This document shows, in pieces, positions 39,975 to 53,600 of a DNA stretch of 64,000 bases; the stretch's first letter is position 1; every line of letters starts with the position of its first letter. Source of the DNA: Candidula unifasciata. Taxonomy: Eukaryota > Mollusca > Gastropoda > Stylommatophora > Geomitridae. The notes under the pieces were generated by a model. It was not told the origin of the DNA. It did no database searches and was given only the letters and a program-made list of their open reading frames with translations. The stretch is from NCBI GenBank assembly GCA_905116865.2, contig CAJHNH020001160.1:1-64000 (forward strand), in the 5' to 3' direction. A program made the translations under genes and the position numbers.

Positions 39975-41067
39975 ATGCATTGTGATGTCTCTTCCAGTGT
40001 TTCATAGTTATTGTTATGCATTATATTGTGATGTCTCTTCCAGTGTTTCATAGTTATTGTTATGCATTATATTGTGATGTCTCTTCCAGTATTTCATAGT
40101 TATTGTTATGCATAATATTGTGATGTCTCTTCCAGTGTTTCATAGTTATTGTTTTGCATTATATTGTGATGTCTCTGCCAGTTTTTCATAGTTATTGTTA
40201 TGCATTATATTGTGATGTCTCTGCCAGTGTTTCATAGTTATTGTTATGCATTATATTGTGATGTCTCTGCCAGTGTTTCATAGTTATTGTTATGCATTAT
40301 GTTGTGACGTCTCTTCCAGTGTTTCATAGTTATTGTTATGCATTATATTGTGATGTCTCTTCCAGTGTTTCATAGTTATTGTTATGCGTTATATTGTGAT
40401 GTCTCTGCCAGTGTTTCCTAGTTATTGTTATGCATTATATTGTGATGTCTCTGCCAGTGTTTCATAGTTATTGTTATGCATTATATTGTGATGTCTCTTC
40501 CAGTGTTTCATAGTTATTGTTATGCATTATATTGTGATGTCTCTGCCAGTTTTTCATAGTTATTGTTATGCATTATATTGTGATGTCTCTGCCAGTGTTT
40601 CATAGTTATTGTTATGCATTATGTTGTGACGTCTCTTCCAGTGTTTCATAGTTATTGTTATGCATTATATTGTGATGTCTCTGCCAGTGTTTCATAGTTA
40701 TTGTTATGCATTATATTGTGATGTCTCTTCCAGTGTTTCATAGTTATTGTTATGCATTATATTGTGATGTCTCTGCCAGTGTTTCATAGTTATTGTTATG
40801 CATTATATTGTGATGTCTCTTCCAGTGTTTCATAGTTATTGTTATGCATTATATTGTGATGTCTCTTCCAGTGTTTCATAGTTATTGTTATGCATTATAT
40901 TGTGATGTCTCTTCCAGTGTTTCATAGTTATTGTTATGCATTATATTGTGATGTCTCTTCCAGTGTTTCATAGTTATTGTTATGCATTATATTGTGATGT
41001 CTCTTCCAGTGTTTCATAGTTATTGTTATGCGTTATATTGTGATGTCTCTGCCAGTGTTTCATAGTT
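39975..41067. repeat. 46-bp minisatellite between the two genes
   Basis: About 23-24 units containing GTGATGTCTCTTCCAGTG, varying mainly at CTTCCAG/CTGCCAG. AT-rich with TTATTGTTATGCATTATATT. It lies just beyond the predicted NSFL1C 3' end. Confidence 0.95.
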
Positions 41068-41404
41068 TATGAAACCAACAAAATGTGCCAGCAGAATAGC
41101 ACATTATCAGCAAAAGGATCAGCTGAGCATATATTTAAAAATCCAGTATTTCCATGATGGAGACCCAAAAAACAAAATGAAGTAGATCGACTGCAGCCCC
41201 CTAACAAGCATACCGTAAAAGTAGACTAATATGGGTGTTGTCTTTGATTTTTGAAAAAAGGCTGGAGGGATAACTGGTAAGCTTCTGTACCAATCTTTCT
41301 CCATTTTACTATTTTTGTTCACCGTGGATAGTAACATTCTTCCATCCACTCCTCCCCCTGAATAAACAAACAACTTTGACAAGCTATGAAATTACATATA
41401 TTTA

Positions 41405-41679
41405 CCATTTTTTATTGCACCCAGAATCTATTCTAAGAAATCTGAGTGGACACAAGAGCCAAAATGCAGAAAGAACTGCATGTGAAATTCCAACTAAATT
41501 TATTCGCGAAAATCATCTTGAACGACATATTTTCCTGACATAGCAAGTGTAACATTGACGTACACAATCTCTCCCAAAATACGTGAAATATGTAACTTAA
41601 ATACGTGATTAGACATGCATCAACACACATACAAAATACATAATAATACGAGTGAAACATCCTGTGAACAATATGCACA
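41405..41679 (-). promoter_or_regulatory. NSFL1C: NSFL1C 3' UTR with poly(A) signals
   Basis: Minus-strand AATAAA hexamers lie at 41498-41503 and 41411-41416, about 180 and 265 nt past the stop codon. Either could end the transcript; the 46-bp array begins just beyond. Confidence 0.5.
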
Positions 41680-41812
41680 CTATTTCATCTTCTGTACAAT
41701 GACGGCGTTGAGTAGTTTGGCTTCTTCCAGGCTGAGGGTTTCATCTACAAGTTCTTTGTTTGGAAATGTGGTCATCAGGCAAAAGTTGGAGTGTGCGTAC
41801 TGGGGGTTTGTA
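41680..41812 (-). CDS. NSFL1C: NSFL1C terminal exon (UBX end, stop)
   Basis: Encodes [20 protein letters not shown] then [20 protein letters not shown] and KMK plus TAG. It includes the FPNK loop that contacts p97. The chosen acceptor ACCCTCAG at 41813-41814 gives the same spacing as mammalian p47; a second AG nearer the exon would shorten it by a few residues. Confidence 0.93.
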
Positions 41813-44558
41813 CTGAGGGTTTGGTCAAGGCTTGTCTACAACATAATCGCCAGGTAGGACTGTCTTTAGCTAAATAATTAACAAAAAGGATTGTCCACAA
41901 CTAAATGATTTTTAAAATAGATTATCTGCAACTAAATGATTAGAGAAAGACTGTCTACAACTAAATGATTACAAAATGGATTGACTATAACTAAATTATA
42001 AAAAAGGGGATATTCTACAACTAAATGATTAAAAAGGGGATTGTCTACAACTAAATGATTAAAAAGGGGATTGTCTACAACTAAATGATTAAAAAGGGGA
42101 TTGTCTACAACTAAATGATTTAACAAAGGGATGTTTGCAACTAAATTGTTGAAAAAATGAATGTTCACAACCAACTGCCTTGAAAAAAAAAAAGAAATGT
42201 TTACAACTTAATGATTTCTACGACATGATTTTTTTTTAAAAAGGACTGTTTACAATTAAAACTACTACTAAATAATGCAATTGTTGTCCACAACTCAATT
42301 ATTCACTGTAGGTTTGTGTATACGGCAGTGTTTTTGAACCCATAGGCTACGGCCCATTTGTGAGCTGCTAACAAACGTCTGCCTCAAAACAAAGTGAAGC
42401 AGGTAGTCTTTCTGTCAAGACTGAAGTCTGTAAGAAACTGACTATCAGAAACAGTGCTCCAGTCATTTATATACGATTTTATAACTTCTAAGCAGCAGCA
42501 AATGTCACTTTAGCTACAAAACTGTCATTTTTGTGACATCAAATGTGACAAATAAACTACCAGCTACATTTGTGTATGTTTCTGGTTAGCTGTCAGGTGG
42601 GCCGTGAAACAGTTGCTCCCATTTCGGTGGTCGAGGATATAAACAAGTTGAGAAACACTGGCCTAGAGCAGTCATTTCCTTTAATAGTTCGAGGGCCAGG
42701 GCAATACGAGATACCGTTTACAAACACAAAACCTTCAGCCATTTTGCAATTCTAATATTTATAAGCCCTAGGTTTCAAGTCACAGAGAACCGCAGGTCTA
42801 CAGCACTATCTACACAACGTCTACAGTATTGTCTACAGCGCTGTCTACACAACATCTACAGTACTGTCTACGATATTGTCTACAGCACTGTCTACGGTAC
42901 TGTCTACAGTACTGTCTACGGCATTGTCTACAGCACTATCTATACAACGTCTACAGTACTGTCTACTGTATTGTCTACATCACTGTCCACACAACGTCTA
43001 CAGTACTGTCTACGGTATTGTCTACACAATGTCTACAGTACTGTCTACGATATTGCCTACACAACGTCTACAGGTCTACAGTACTGTCTACGATATTGTC
43101 TACACAACGTCTACAGTATTGTCTACAGTACTGTCTACAGCACTGTCTAAACCACCACTGTCTACACAATGTCTAAACCACCACTGTCTACACAATGTCT
43201 AAACCACCACTGTCTACACAATGTCTAAACCACCGCTGTCTACACACTGTCTAAACCACCACTGTCTACACACTGTCTAAACCACCACTGTCTACACCAC
43301 CACTGTCTACACACTGTCTAAACCACCACTGTCTACACACTGTCTAAACCACCACTGTCTACACACTGTCTAAACCACCACTGTCTACACACTGTCTAAA
43401 CCACCACTGTCTACACACTGTCTAAACCACCACTGTCTAAACCACCACTGTCTACACACTGTCTAAACCACCACTGTCTACACAATGTCTAAACCACCGC
43501 TGTCTACACACTGTCTAAACCACCGCTGTCTACACAATGTCTAAACCACCACTGTCTACACAATGTCTAAACCACCACTGTCTACAATTTAGTAATTCTA
43601 GGCTGCCTGAAAATAAATAACATCTATCAAGGTGATGCTGGTGTAGAGACTACCTGTCACCTGGTACCAAAGAAGTACCTGGAGACTGTGCTGCAGGGCT
43701 CTCCTTTCCCCTTCCAAGTCCTGAAACCAACATGACGTGGAGGGCCGGTAATAGAAATTCATGCTTGTGCAACCGCATATTAGGATGTAACCTTTTGTTA
43801 TCTCCACATTCACCGGCTGTTTGTCCACCTCTGGAGTTTGGTCTTGTTCCAAGACCTGAGTGTTGCATGCACATCCATTTTATTGATGTGGCTAATTTGT
43901 ATGCAGATTGTTGGTCACAGCCTCTCAGGCAGACTAACATCTGCATTGGCCGGGCCAGGTGGAGAACCTTTTCCAAGGAGTACTGAGGAGGGGTCACAAA
44001 TAGGTTTTGACCAGCAAGAGTCCTGGCTCCCTGCAGCACCATGTTTGATTCAGCACTGCTGCATCCCAGAGGTAACCACCACAGCACATACAGACTGGGA
44101 TCAGGTGTAGGCAGGCAATGATTTCTCAAAAGGTGTCAGGTGTTTCACTGGCAACAGACCCCACCCCTAATCCCTACAGACAGGCTTGAATTAGGTATAG
44201 GTTGGCAATGATTCCTCTAAAGGTGTCCTACTGTTAAAAGACAGTAATACCCATAGAAAAAGAAACAAATAAAGACCGTACAAACCCACTGCCTTGAGGC
44301 TGGGCATTATGAGAACATCAGAAAGGCAGCCCATATCAATGTGATCATCTGATGGTATCAAACTAATTTGTCCCAACACCATTATCTAGGTGCTGCTACA
44401 TAAAGGATACGCCACAATGTGTTGTCTGATGTCTCCAATGGTGTGCGAATGATTCAGTTTAAGCACCAGCCTGAAAAATAATTATATATATATATATATA
44501 CACATATATAAGCAGTTTAAAATGGTTTAACCCAGTTGTTACTAATTCTTTTTCTTCT

Positions 44559-44643
<85 letters not shown>

Positions 44644-47600
44644 TAAGAAGAACCTGTGCCATGCAAGGAGGAGGTGAAGATTCAGCAAGTGGCAGAAGAA
44701 CAATTTAACAGTAACAGACATGATCTGACAGTAACAGACATGATCTGACAGTAACAGACATGATCTGACAGTAACAGACAGGATCTGACAGTAACAGACA
44801 TGATCTGACAGTAACAGACAGGATCTGACAGTAACAGACATGATCTGACAGTAACAGACAGGATCTGACAGTAACAGACATGATCTGACAGTAACAGACA
44901 GGATCTGACAGTAACAGACAGGATCTGACAGTAACAGACATGATCTGACAGTAACAGACATGATCTGACAGTAACAGACAGGATCTGACAGTAACAGACA
45001 GGATCTGACAGTAATGAGGAAAAGGGACAAGGAAGATGAGGCATAAACAGAGAAAAGGAGGAAGAGGAAAACAGCATCAGTAAAACACCCTAGAAAATAG
45101 AACAAGCCAAGCAAGAGAAGATAGAAACTACAAACTACATCAGCGCCTGTCCATGTGCTGCTAATGAAACAACCTAACAATGGTACCGTACCTGCCACCA
45201 TCTGCCAGGCGCAGCTGAACACTCGTGACTGGCTTAGTCTCATCAACAGCTAAAGTAGGAGCAGAACTGTCACCTGCAGGAGGCTCTGCTGATTTTATCA
45301 CATTTGGGACGGGGCTGAAACAGAAGTACTGATCACTATTAAAACCAATGGTACCAGCACTAGGGGAGCCACCGTGCTGTAGCAGCTGGATGCTCCCCTA
45401 ATACAGCTGGATATTTTCTGAAAAAATTACCTTGGCTTCCAGATATACCCAGGTTTAAATGGGCACCAGGTAAAATCCTGGGAAGTAAAGGTGACTGGCG
45501 TGATATTAACCACATCACCCACCGAGTGTTGACTGGTCTAAAAAATATAGGTCTAGCCCTATATGCCCAGTGCACCTGAAGGGTCCTTCACTAGCACTGC
45601 ACTATCTTTCTGGGCATTTGGTTGAAGTCTGTAGACCAGGGTTTGGCAAACTATGGCCTGTGGGCCAAAACTGGCCCAGTCTAGCAATTTTTATTGGCTC
45701 GTAAGGCTGGTGTAAAGTTATTATATATTCTAGCCTTTGAGTTCACAAAATAGCAGAATACAAAAACACACATCATCATCACCAAGCACTAAATGACATC
45801 ATCATGTGGCATCTCCTTTGAACAAGACTGCTTTCATCACAGCCCAACAAAAAGATTTGATCATTTTACCCATGAGAAAAATTTGATCTTTTTTTTTACC
45901 ATCAGAAAGACTTGATCTTTTGATCCATCAGAAAGACTTGCTATTTTTTTGCCGAGCAGAAAAACTTGATACATCAGACAAATCTAATCTTTTGATCCAT
46001 CAGAAAGACTTGATCTTTTGATCCAACAGAAATACCTGATCTTCTGACCGACCAGAAAAACCTGATCTTTTGATCCATCAGAAAAATCGAATCTTTTCAT
46101 CCATCAGAAAGATTTGATTTTTTGATCAAGAGAAAGACTTGACCTTTTGGTCCATCAGAAAGACTTGATCTTTTGATCAATCAGAAAAATCTAATCTTTT
46201 AATAAACCAGAAACATGTGACCTTTTGATCCATCCGAAAAATCTAATCTTTTGATCCATCAGAAAGACTTGATCTTTTGATCCAACAGAAAAATATAATC
46301 TTTCGATCCATCAGAAAGATTTGATCTTTTGATGCACCAGAAAGACTGGATCTTTTGATCCATCAGAAAAATCTAATCTTTTGATCCATCAGAAAGATCT
46401 GATCTTTTGATCCATCAGAAAGACTTGATCTTGTGATCCAAGAGAAAAATCTAACCATTTGATCCATCAGACAGATTTGATCTTTTGATGCATCAGAAAG
46501 ACCTGATCTTTTAATCCATCAGAAAAATCTAATCTTTTGATTTGATCTTTTGATCCATCAGAAAGACTTGATCTTCTGACCAACCAGAAAGACAGTTCCA
46601 GTCTTATGTCTGTTTCTGACCAGGGTGTCTTCAACACGCTGTGTCCACTGTGGCTTACGGTAGTTAGTCCACTGTGGCTTACGGTAGTTAGTCCACTGTG
46701 GCTTACGGTAGTTAGTCCACTGTGGCTTACGGTAGTTAGTCCACTGTGGCTTAAAGTAGTTAGTCCACTGTGGCTTACGGTAGTTAGTCCACTGTGGCTT
46801 ACGGTAGTTAGTCCACTGTGGCTTACGGTAGTTAGTCCACTGTGGCTTACGGTAGTTAGTCCACTGTGGCTTAAAGTAGTTAGTCCACTGTGGCTTACGG
46901 TAGTTAGTCCACTGTGGCTTACGGTAGTTAGTCCACTGTGGCTTACGGTAGTTAGTCCACTGTGGCTTACGGTAGTTAGTCCACTGTGGCTTACGGTGTC
47001 CTCTGTGGCTTACAGCGGCCACACCTTCCATCGCTGTTCTCTCTGACCCAGTTTCTTTCTTTCTTCTGTGCTCACCCTTAAAAAGGCAGTATGTTATGTT
47101 GTGGTTCACAGCTGAGCTGCAACATCTGCAAGTTTTTGCCCAATGCCTGGCTTCACCAAACTCCTGATGGGAACAATTATTACAGATACTTTGGAGTGGC
47201 CTCCGCAACAATTGACTCAGCACGCATGGGAATGCCTTATGTGCAATGACAACAACTGAAATAACATAACGTAACTTCATGAATTCCTTGAATCATCTCC
47301 TGTTAAGGGCAGTGGGTCTACTCTTCGGTCCCTAAAAATCATGGGGTCCCAGGACCCACACAGGGTAAACCACGATGACACTGAATGTGGGAAAATATTT
47401 TGAGTTTCTAAGAGGCAATACCATATATGAGCCATTTTGATTCAATCTTCCCATCTCGTAGTTCTATGTAATTTTTGTGTCTTCTTGACCCACAGTGTAA
47501 AGGTAAAGTAAAGGATCTTTTATTCTCTACGCCTCTAGGCGCATTGGGCACACGCGGCTACAATTATATTTTACAAACCAATCTACACTTGGTGGGGGAT

Positions 47601-50600
47601 GTGGTCAGCATCAGGCCGGCCGCCTTTACTTTCCAGGTTTTTTACCTGGTAACCATTTAGGGCTTGGTCAACATGACACATCTGACAGATTTATGTGCAG
47701 ACTGTTGGTTCCTTGCCTCTCAGGCAGATACACTCCAACTTCAAAGGAAACTCCCAATTAGTCGACTCTTACGATGTGCTTTTGGGTAGGCAGTGGGTCT
47801 ATCCTTGTTTTCCCTTTAACAGGGGCCCAGAATTCACTGTGGCATCCAGATTTGAAGCTATGACTTTCTGGTCCACTGGCAAGAGTCTAGCTCTATACTT
47901 TGGCTGCTTCCCAAGAGGTAAAGGAACCTATTTAAGCTAGTGGGACATGAGGCATATTGTGCTCGGCACAACTGTATAAACCAGTCGGCACTCTGTTATT
48001 GGTTATATGGTCAAAATCAAGCCATCTTTACTTTCAAGATTTCCCAATACACATCTGAGGCTATGCTGACCTGGAAGCCTAGCTTAATTTCAAAAACCAA
48101 AAATGCTGACTCAATGCAGATTCAACCTCAAGACCTTGGACAAACTGGCAAGCATCTAGTCACTTGGCTACCTCAATTACCTTCATGCACAGTATTCTCA
48201 GAATGTTTCTGTAACATTCAAGTTCTAAACAATCATATTTCTTCTTCAATGATTGTGGAATTTAAATAAACGAATAAAAGCAAGAAACAGATTTACTGAA
48301 TTCTTAATCTATTTTACCTGCCCAGCATGTGACCTGCCCCTGAGAAAGCTTTGACTGCGATCTTTGATTTAACGTAATCCTCCGAGCGATGATCTTCCAT
48401 GTCAAGATTGACCTCACCTCCCCTAGCTTCACGGACAAGTTCTTGAGGAACTTCACTGAAGCAAACACACACGTGTTACTTTCACTGTTGTTAGCATACT
48501 CCACATACAACACAGATACTCAATACTGACTGCATATTTATAACCTAGCACTATAAATATAATCAGCATATGTGCAGGTGTAATGAAATCCCATGCTATC
48601 ATTGTAGAAGACTTTTCTTGACACGGGCAGGTCTTTCTAGTCTCACTCGCCATCACCATGGGCTGTGAGTCTCACGCCTCCTCATAGCGCAATATAATAC
48701 AATCGTCTGGAAAGACGGAAAGCCAACAATGTGAACAGAATACATTGCATAATTCAATGGTATGGCCTATTTCACTTATCTTGTCACTACAGTTATATCA
48801 AAACACAATGAAGCATAACAAATGAACCCTTTTTCCACAGAAGTACACAAACTGGTCTTGTCTAGTCATGCTGTACATGAAAAGTTCATGTGGTTATCAC
48901 AAAAGTTTCACATTTACAACAAGCTTTTTGGGGGGGGGGGGGGGGGGGGGGTTTGCATAATACAGGATTTTTTCCATTTTATTGTAACTGCTTTTGGTAA
49001 TTTCAGTAATCACCTGCTCAGTGTGCATGTGTATTTTATTAAAATAAATACTGCAATAATCAAAATATATTTAACCAGATAAAGTGAACTATATATAATG
49101 ATGGGATATCTTCTGATAATCCATCAGAAGCCACTGTGTAGCCTACATACTCCCATGATTTACAAACCAATGAGGCAGGAAGACAAGGACAAGAATCGTC
49201 ACATCTAACAATTTTTTAAGTATGAGCAGTGGCATGGGGAAAAAAATGAATATTTTGGTCACAGCTTTTATCAACGAGCACTCAATCAGCAGATCCTTTA
49301 CAGAACCTCACTATTGTCACAGCACACCTGAAAGTCACTTTCTCTAACTAATTATCAAGCCCTATGTGTTTTCAAAGTCAATGCATCTTCGCTATCCTGT
49401 ATCCATCTTCACAGAAGTCAGCCCCTGCCTCAATTCTGGAAACTGGACTGTCCATCACAGTTCTCTCACCTTGACCTTCAATGTGGCCGAAGCAGCCCAG
49501 CCTTCAGGACAGGATGCTGTTTATGAGCCAGTTCTCCACAATGCTCAGATCGTGTAGGATGTCAATGTTGTTCTTTTTCATGGTCCATGGTATTCTTAGT
49601 GTTTTCAGTGAGTACTACAACAAGGAAAAGAAGAGTCTTGGGTGCTAGCTTCCACAATGTGGAGTCAGGTGAAGAATCTTGGGTGCTAGCTTCCACAATG
49701 TGGAGTCAGGTGAAGAATCTTGGGTGCTAGCTTCCACAATGTGGAGTCAGGTGAAGAATCTTGGGTGCTAGCTTCCACAGTGTGGAGTCAGAAAGAAGAA
49801 TCTTGGGTGCTAGCTTCCACAATGTGGAGTCAGGTGAAGAATCTTGGGTGCTAGCTTCCACAATGTGGAGTCAGGTGAAGAATCTTGGGTGCTAGCTTCC
49901 ACAATGTGGAGTCAGGTGAAGAATCTTGGATGCTAGCTTCCACAATGTGGAGTCAGGTGAAGGGTCCTGGGTGCTAGCTTCCACAATGTGGAGTCAGGTG
50001 AAGAATCTTGGGTGCTAGCTTCCACAATGTGGAGTCAGGTGAAGAGTCCTAAGTGCTAGCTTCCACAATGTGGAGTCAGGTGAAGAATCTTGGGTGCTAG
50101 CTTCCACAATGTGGAGTCAGGTGAAGAATCTTGGGTGCTAGCTTCCACAATGTGGAGTCAGAAAGAAGAGTCTTGGGTGCTAGCTTCCACAATGTGGAGT
50201 CAGGTAAAAGAGTCTTGGGTGCTAGCTTCCACAATGTGGAGTCAGAAAGAAGAGTCTTGGGTGCTAGCTTCCACAATGTGGAGTCAGAAAGAAGAGTCTT
50301 GGGTGCTAGCTTCCACAATGTGGAGTCAGAAAGAAGAGTCTTGGGTGCTAGCTTCCACAATGTGGAGTCAGAAAGAAGAGTCTTGGGTGCTAGCTTCCAC
50401 AATGTGGAGTCAGAAAGAAGAATCTTGGGTGCTAGCTTCCACAATGTGGAGTCAGAAAGAAGAGTCTCTGGTGCTAGCTTCCACAATGTGGAGTCAGAAA
50501 GAAGAGTCTTGGGTGCTAGCTTCCACAATGTGGAGTCAGGTGAAGAGTCCTGGGTTGCTAGCTTCGACAATGTGGAGTCAGAAAGAAGAATCTTGGGTGC

Positions 50601-53600
50601 TAGCTTCCACAGTGTGGAGTCAGAAAGAAGAGTCCTGGGTGCTAGCTTCCACAATGTGGAGTCAGGTGAAGAACAACTATACCCAAACATAAAATACAGG
50701 ACTGCAGTCAACCCTATTTTCATGACTCTCGGAGGATGAACAACAATGGAGTCATGGACAGTTAAGATTGCTCTAGACCAGGCACCAGAAGGGGTAGTTA
50801 ATCTTAGTCATGCTGTAGTTGTTTCAGTGCCATGTGTCATGTACTTGGTCTCTCTGTCTTATTGTGGTTGTTCAGCGACTTATACCTTTGGACTGTATGG
50901 TTTTTATGTGGTTGTTCAGTGGCTTATACCTTTAGACAGTATGGTTTTTATGTGGCTGTTCAGTGGCTTATACCTTTAGACAGTGTGGCTTTTATGTGGT
51001 TGTTCAGTGGCTTATACCTTTAGACAGTGTGGTTTTTATGTGGTTGTTTAGTGGCTTATACCCTTGGACTGGTTTTTATGTGGTTGTTCAGTGGCTTATA
51101 CCTTTAGACAGTGTGGTTTTTATGTGGTTGTTTAGTGGCTTATACCCTTGGACTGGTTTTTATGTGGTTGTTCAGTGGCTCATACCTTTGGACAGTGTGG
51201 TTTTTATGTGGTTGTTTAGTGGCTTATACCCTTGGACTGTGTGGCTGTTCAGTGGCTTATACCTTTGGACTGTGGTTTTTATGTGGTTGTTCAGTGGCTT
51301 ATACCTTTGGACTGTGTGGCTGTTTAGTTGCTTATACCTTTGGACTGTGTGGCTGTTCAGTTGCTTATACCTTTGGACTGTGTGGCTGTTCAGTTGCTTA
51401 TACCTTTGGACTGTGTGGCTGTTTAGTTGCTTATACCTTTGGACTGTGTGGCTGTTCAGTTGGTTATACCTTTGGACTGTGTGGCTGTTCAGTTGGTTAT
51501 ACCTTTGGACTGTGTGGCTGTTCAGTTGGTTATTCCTTTGGACTGTGTGGCTTATACCTTTGGACTGTGTGGTTTTTATGAAAACAGGAAAAGGATGGCA
51601 ATTTTCCTGCTCATGCTGGGCTAGTGGACCTGACATCTAGTCATATCAGACTAGGAACAAATGTGTCGACTCTGGACTGGACAATGTAGTCTTAGAGCAC
51701 AACTAAATAAAACAAGTATAACACAGTCTGACAGCTGTTCTTCTACTTTTGCTATGCGTCTATTCCAGTATGGAGTCATAAACAGGACAATACACTTGAG
51801 GTCTTCATTGGCGCCCCAAAGTTTCTCTGTAAAAATGCTCCTGTGGGCCTGATTTCTTCTTTTTGACCAACAAAGTCTGGGTAATCCTGCAAGACATGCT
51901 CTGGAGTCTACTTTGGTGATCCACAACCACACACAGCTCAGTTAGCAACATCCATCCAATGTAGGTGTGCTCTCAGTTGGCAGTGTCCCTATCATGTCTA
52001 ACGATTTTGGTCTCAGCATTTCTCCCAAGCCTGCCATGATTTGGTTATAATTTGTAATTGTCCTCTCTCAAGTTTATCTTTATTGATTACTTTGAGAACG
52101 TCTAGTTAGTTAGTCAACATATTATCCTCACTGCACCCTGAACCATTCAGTCAAAAAGTGCTAGGATCCCCTCCTCAATAAATTCTGTGTTGGTTTCCTG
52201 TTCTTCTTTTGCTTCCTACATAGTGCCCTTGTCTGGCCACACCCCTTTTAATATGCAGTTCTTGCAGTCTGGTCATGTTTGCATAATCAGTCATCACTTG
52301 GTTCTTGCAGTCTGGTCATGGTTGCAGATTCACAGTCATCACTTGGTTCTTGCAGTCTGGTCATGGTTGCAGATTCACATTCATCACTTGGTTCTTGCAG
52401 TCTGGTCATGGTTGCAGATTCACAGTCATCACTTGGTTCTTGCAGTCTGGTCATGGTTGCAGATTCACAGTCATCACTTGGTTCTTGCAGTCTGGTCATG
52501 GTTGCAGATTCACAGCCATCACTTGGTTCTTGCAGTCTGGTCATGGTTGCAGATTCGCAGTCATCACTTGGTTCTTGCAGACTGGTCATGGTTGCAGATT
52601 CACAGTCACTACCTGGTTCTTGCAGTCTGGTCATGGTTGCAGATTCACAGTCATCACTTGGTTCTTGCAGTCTGGTCATGGTTGCAGATTCACAGTCATC
52701 ACTTGGTTCTTGCAGTCTGGTCATGGTTGCAGATTCACAGCCATCACTTGGTTCTTGTAGTCTGGTTATGGTTGCAGATTCACAGTCATCACTTGGTTCT
52801 TGCAGTCTGGTCATGGTTGCAGATTCACAGTCACTACCTGGTTCTTGCAGTCTGCTCATGGTTGCAGATTTCACAGTCACTACCTGGTTCTTGCAAACAC
52901 TTTACTTCTCTCAGAGCATGTCAGCATGGTCCATGGCACGTCTGCCCACCACAGTAACTTTACCTGCAAGCCTATTAGTTTGCTCATTTCCTTGCATGCC
53001 TATGAAGCTGATATGTGTCAGCCCTGAGAGCCTCAGAAACTCTAAACACTGTCTTCGGACTCAGCCCATCTCTATCTTCCTGAGCATTCCAATTGAGTCA
53101 TTGAGAAAACATGCTCAGGTAAAGATTTGTGTCAAAAAGGCATCTTTGAATCTTTAAATCTTTTGAGGCGAATGAGGCTGCTCTAGGTACTGCCACCTGT
53201 GATTGCAAGGTAAGGCAGACTCCTGAACATGTACTGCTGACTGTCTTGTTACTCTCCAGAGGTTGTGGACATGGCTCAATAGAGCTACATTGCCAAACAA
53301 GCTGTGGGAGACCTGATCCAAGAGAGCTACATTGCCAGACAAGCTGTGGGAGACCTGACACAAGAAAGCTACATTGCCAGACAAGCTGTAGGAGACCTGA
53401 CACAAGAGAGCTACATTGCCAGACAAGCTGTGGGGGACCTGACACAAGAGAGCTACATTGCCAGACAAGTTGTGGGAGACCTGACACAAGAGAGCTACAT
53501 TGCCAGACAAGCTGTGGGAGACCTGACACAAGAGAGCTACATTGCCAGACAAGTTGTGGGGGACCTGACATAAATGTTTAGCACAACGGACACTAAAAAC

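Noticed and set aside
43650..44129. 159-codon minus frame near NSFL1C
   Set aside because: It overlaps a SINE-B copy and does not contain UBX sequence; the true UBX exons are at 44411-44470 and 41680-41812.
46558..47280. 240-codon minus frame with KPQWTNYR repeats
   Set aside because: Frame is held open by the 24-bp array; the non-repeat end has no recognisable domain and it lies in an NSFL1C intron.
50090..50739. 200-codon frames on both strands
   Set aside because: A 42-bp tandem unit without stops opens several frames at once; splice-consistent NSFL1C exons flank it, so it is intronic.
52279..53157. 292-codon plus frame
   Set aside because: Product of the 45-bp array plus antisense of a LINE remnant.
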